A stretch of DNA of 33,582 bases. It comes from Pseudomonadota bacterium. GTDB taxonomy: Bacteria; Pseudomonadota; Alphaproteobacteria; Rhizobiales; Xanthobacteraceae. The position numbers were made by a program, and so were the translations under genes. This document shows, piece by piece, positions 33,110 to 33,582 of the stretch (position 1 is its first letter; each line of letters opens with the position of its first letter). The notes beneath the pieces were generated by a model. The model had not been told where the DNA came from. It was given only the letters and a program-made list of their open reading frames with translations, and did no database searches. The DNA is taken from contig JAGXAJ010000050.1 of assembly GCA_018971625.1 (NCBI GenBank), forward strand, positions 1-33,582. The letters run 5' to 3'.

Positions 33110-33582
33110 ATGTTTCGCCGCGCCATGTTCGCAAGTCTGACCATGATTTTGGCAAACCTACCCGCTGCATCCGCGGCCTACGACATCAAACCCCGGGATT
33201 CAGAGTCCGCCTTCACGGCGAAGATGCGCCCCGATATTCTAGGCATCTCCACCGACTCCACGGCAGAAGCCGCGCGCACGATCTTTGAAGCGGTTTTCAA
33301 AGGTCGCGTCGATACCAGGACCGACATCCGGCGGCAGAAGTTCGGCAACACGGCCATCAGCTATATCGCTGCGCTGACCTTTGATTTTCCCTCGGATCCG
33401 AAACAGACCGGCGAGGTGCTTTCGACGAGCTTTTCCTCGCCCGCGAGCGCAAACCGCGCTTATTTCATCGCCCGAAACCTGACGTTTGCGCAAGACCAGC
33501 AGCCGTCCAAGACCGAGATGATAAAGCAGGTCATGGATAAATACGGCGCGCCAACCATCGTCGGAGATCAGCACCTCTATTA
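33110..33582 (+). CDS. Secreted hypothetical protein, cut by window edge
   Basis: The reading frame is open from ATG 33110 to the end, 157 codons, with no stop. The first 23 residues look like a signal peptide: basic start MFRR, hydrophobic MFASLTMILANLPA, and an ASA-A cleavage site. The mature part starts AYDIKPRDSESAFTAKMRPD and includes SYIAALTFDFPSDPKQTGEV and ANRAYFIARNLTF. I recognise no family. The protein is presumably periplasmic. Codon use looks coding and consistent with neighbours. The C-terminus and full length lie outside the window. Confidence 0.75.
   Translation, partial: MFRRAMFASLTMILANLPAASAAYDIKPRDSESAFTAKMRPDILGISTDSTAEAARTIFEAVFKGRVDTRTDIRRQKFGNTAISYIAALTFDFPSDPKQTGEVLSTSFSSPASANRAYFIARNLTFAQDQQPSKTEMIKQVMDKYGAPTIVGDQHLY

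Noticed and set aside
1..33582. CRISPR arrays, tRNA or rRNA genes, insertion sequences, toxin-antitoxin or phage genes
   Set aside because: No regular direct-repeat arrays, cloverleaf-like segments, transposases or phage-type proteins were seen on reading both strands.

Overview
The window is a GC-rich, gene-dense chromosomal segment of an alphaproteobacterium, most likely Bradyrhizobium or a close relative in the Nitrobacteraceae (inference). Supporting this are the protein families (DUF1285, DUF4170, DUF6111, TAT-type Rieske protein, ScfR/RamB-type regulator beside isocitrate lyase) and intergenic repeats that I recall as typical of that group. There are no rRNA or tRNA genes, CRISPR arrays, insertion sequences or prophage genes. 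It reads as ordinary core chromosome with a few decayed or repeated pieces.

Left part (1-6900): the Rieske subunit of cytochrome bc1 (minus) diverges from a plus-strand cluster trmL-queE-queD-hemF-HAD phosphatase, covering tRNA wobble modification, queuosine precursor synthesis and haem synthesis. The queD product lacks the usual catalytic Cys, and the queE stop codon sits in a small triplicated repeat. A tight minus-strand operon follows (DUF1285, CoA-type NUDIX, DUF6111, CCA-adding enzyme) with 4-base start/stop overlaps throughout.

Middle (7100-17000): a MoxR ATPase-DUF58-BatA/DUF4159-large membrane protein operon, a probable envelope quality-control or chaperone system. Next is a DUF2946 His/Cys-rich secreted protein and a TonB-dependent receptor, preceded by a perfect 19-bp palindrome that resembles an alphaproteobacterial Zur box. 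I infer a zinc-starvation outer-membrane uptake unit.

Right-middle (17000-25300): GNAT acetyltransferase, polyprenyl-phosphate-type GT2 glycosyltransferase and a degenerate NUDIX protein (minus); metallophosphoesterase and TauE/SafE permease (plus); a tail-anchored hypothetical protein, DUF4170 and isocitrate lyase (minus); and the divergent ScfR/RamB regulator, likely controller of the glyoxylate-shunt gene.

Right end (25500-33582): a nine-TPR GT41 (O-GlcNAc-transferase-like) protein, a PilZ protein, a previously unmarked frameshifted glycosyltransferase pseudogene, an MltB-type lytic transglycosylase, DUF1993, GlpD, and the start of a secreted protein cut by the window edge.

Three copies of one hairpin-rich intergenic repeat were found (about 16972, 21260 and 30901). 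All three lie between convergent genes, and the stems of two copies show compensatory changes. No wholly new multi-gene system is evident. The strongest leads are the Zur-like unit, the QueD motif variant, the pseudogene and the repeat family.
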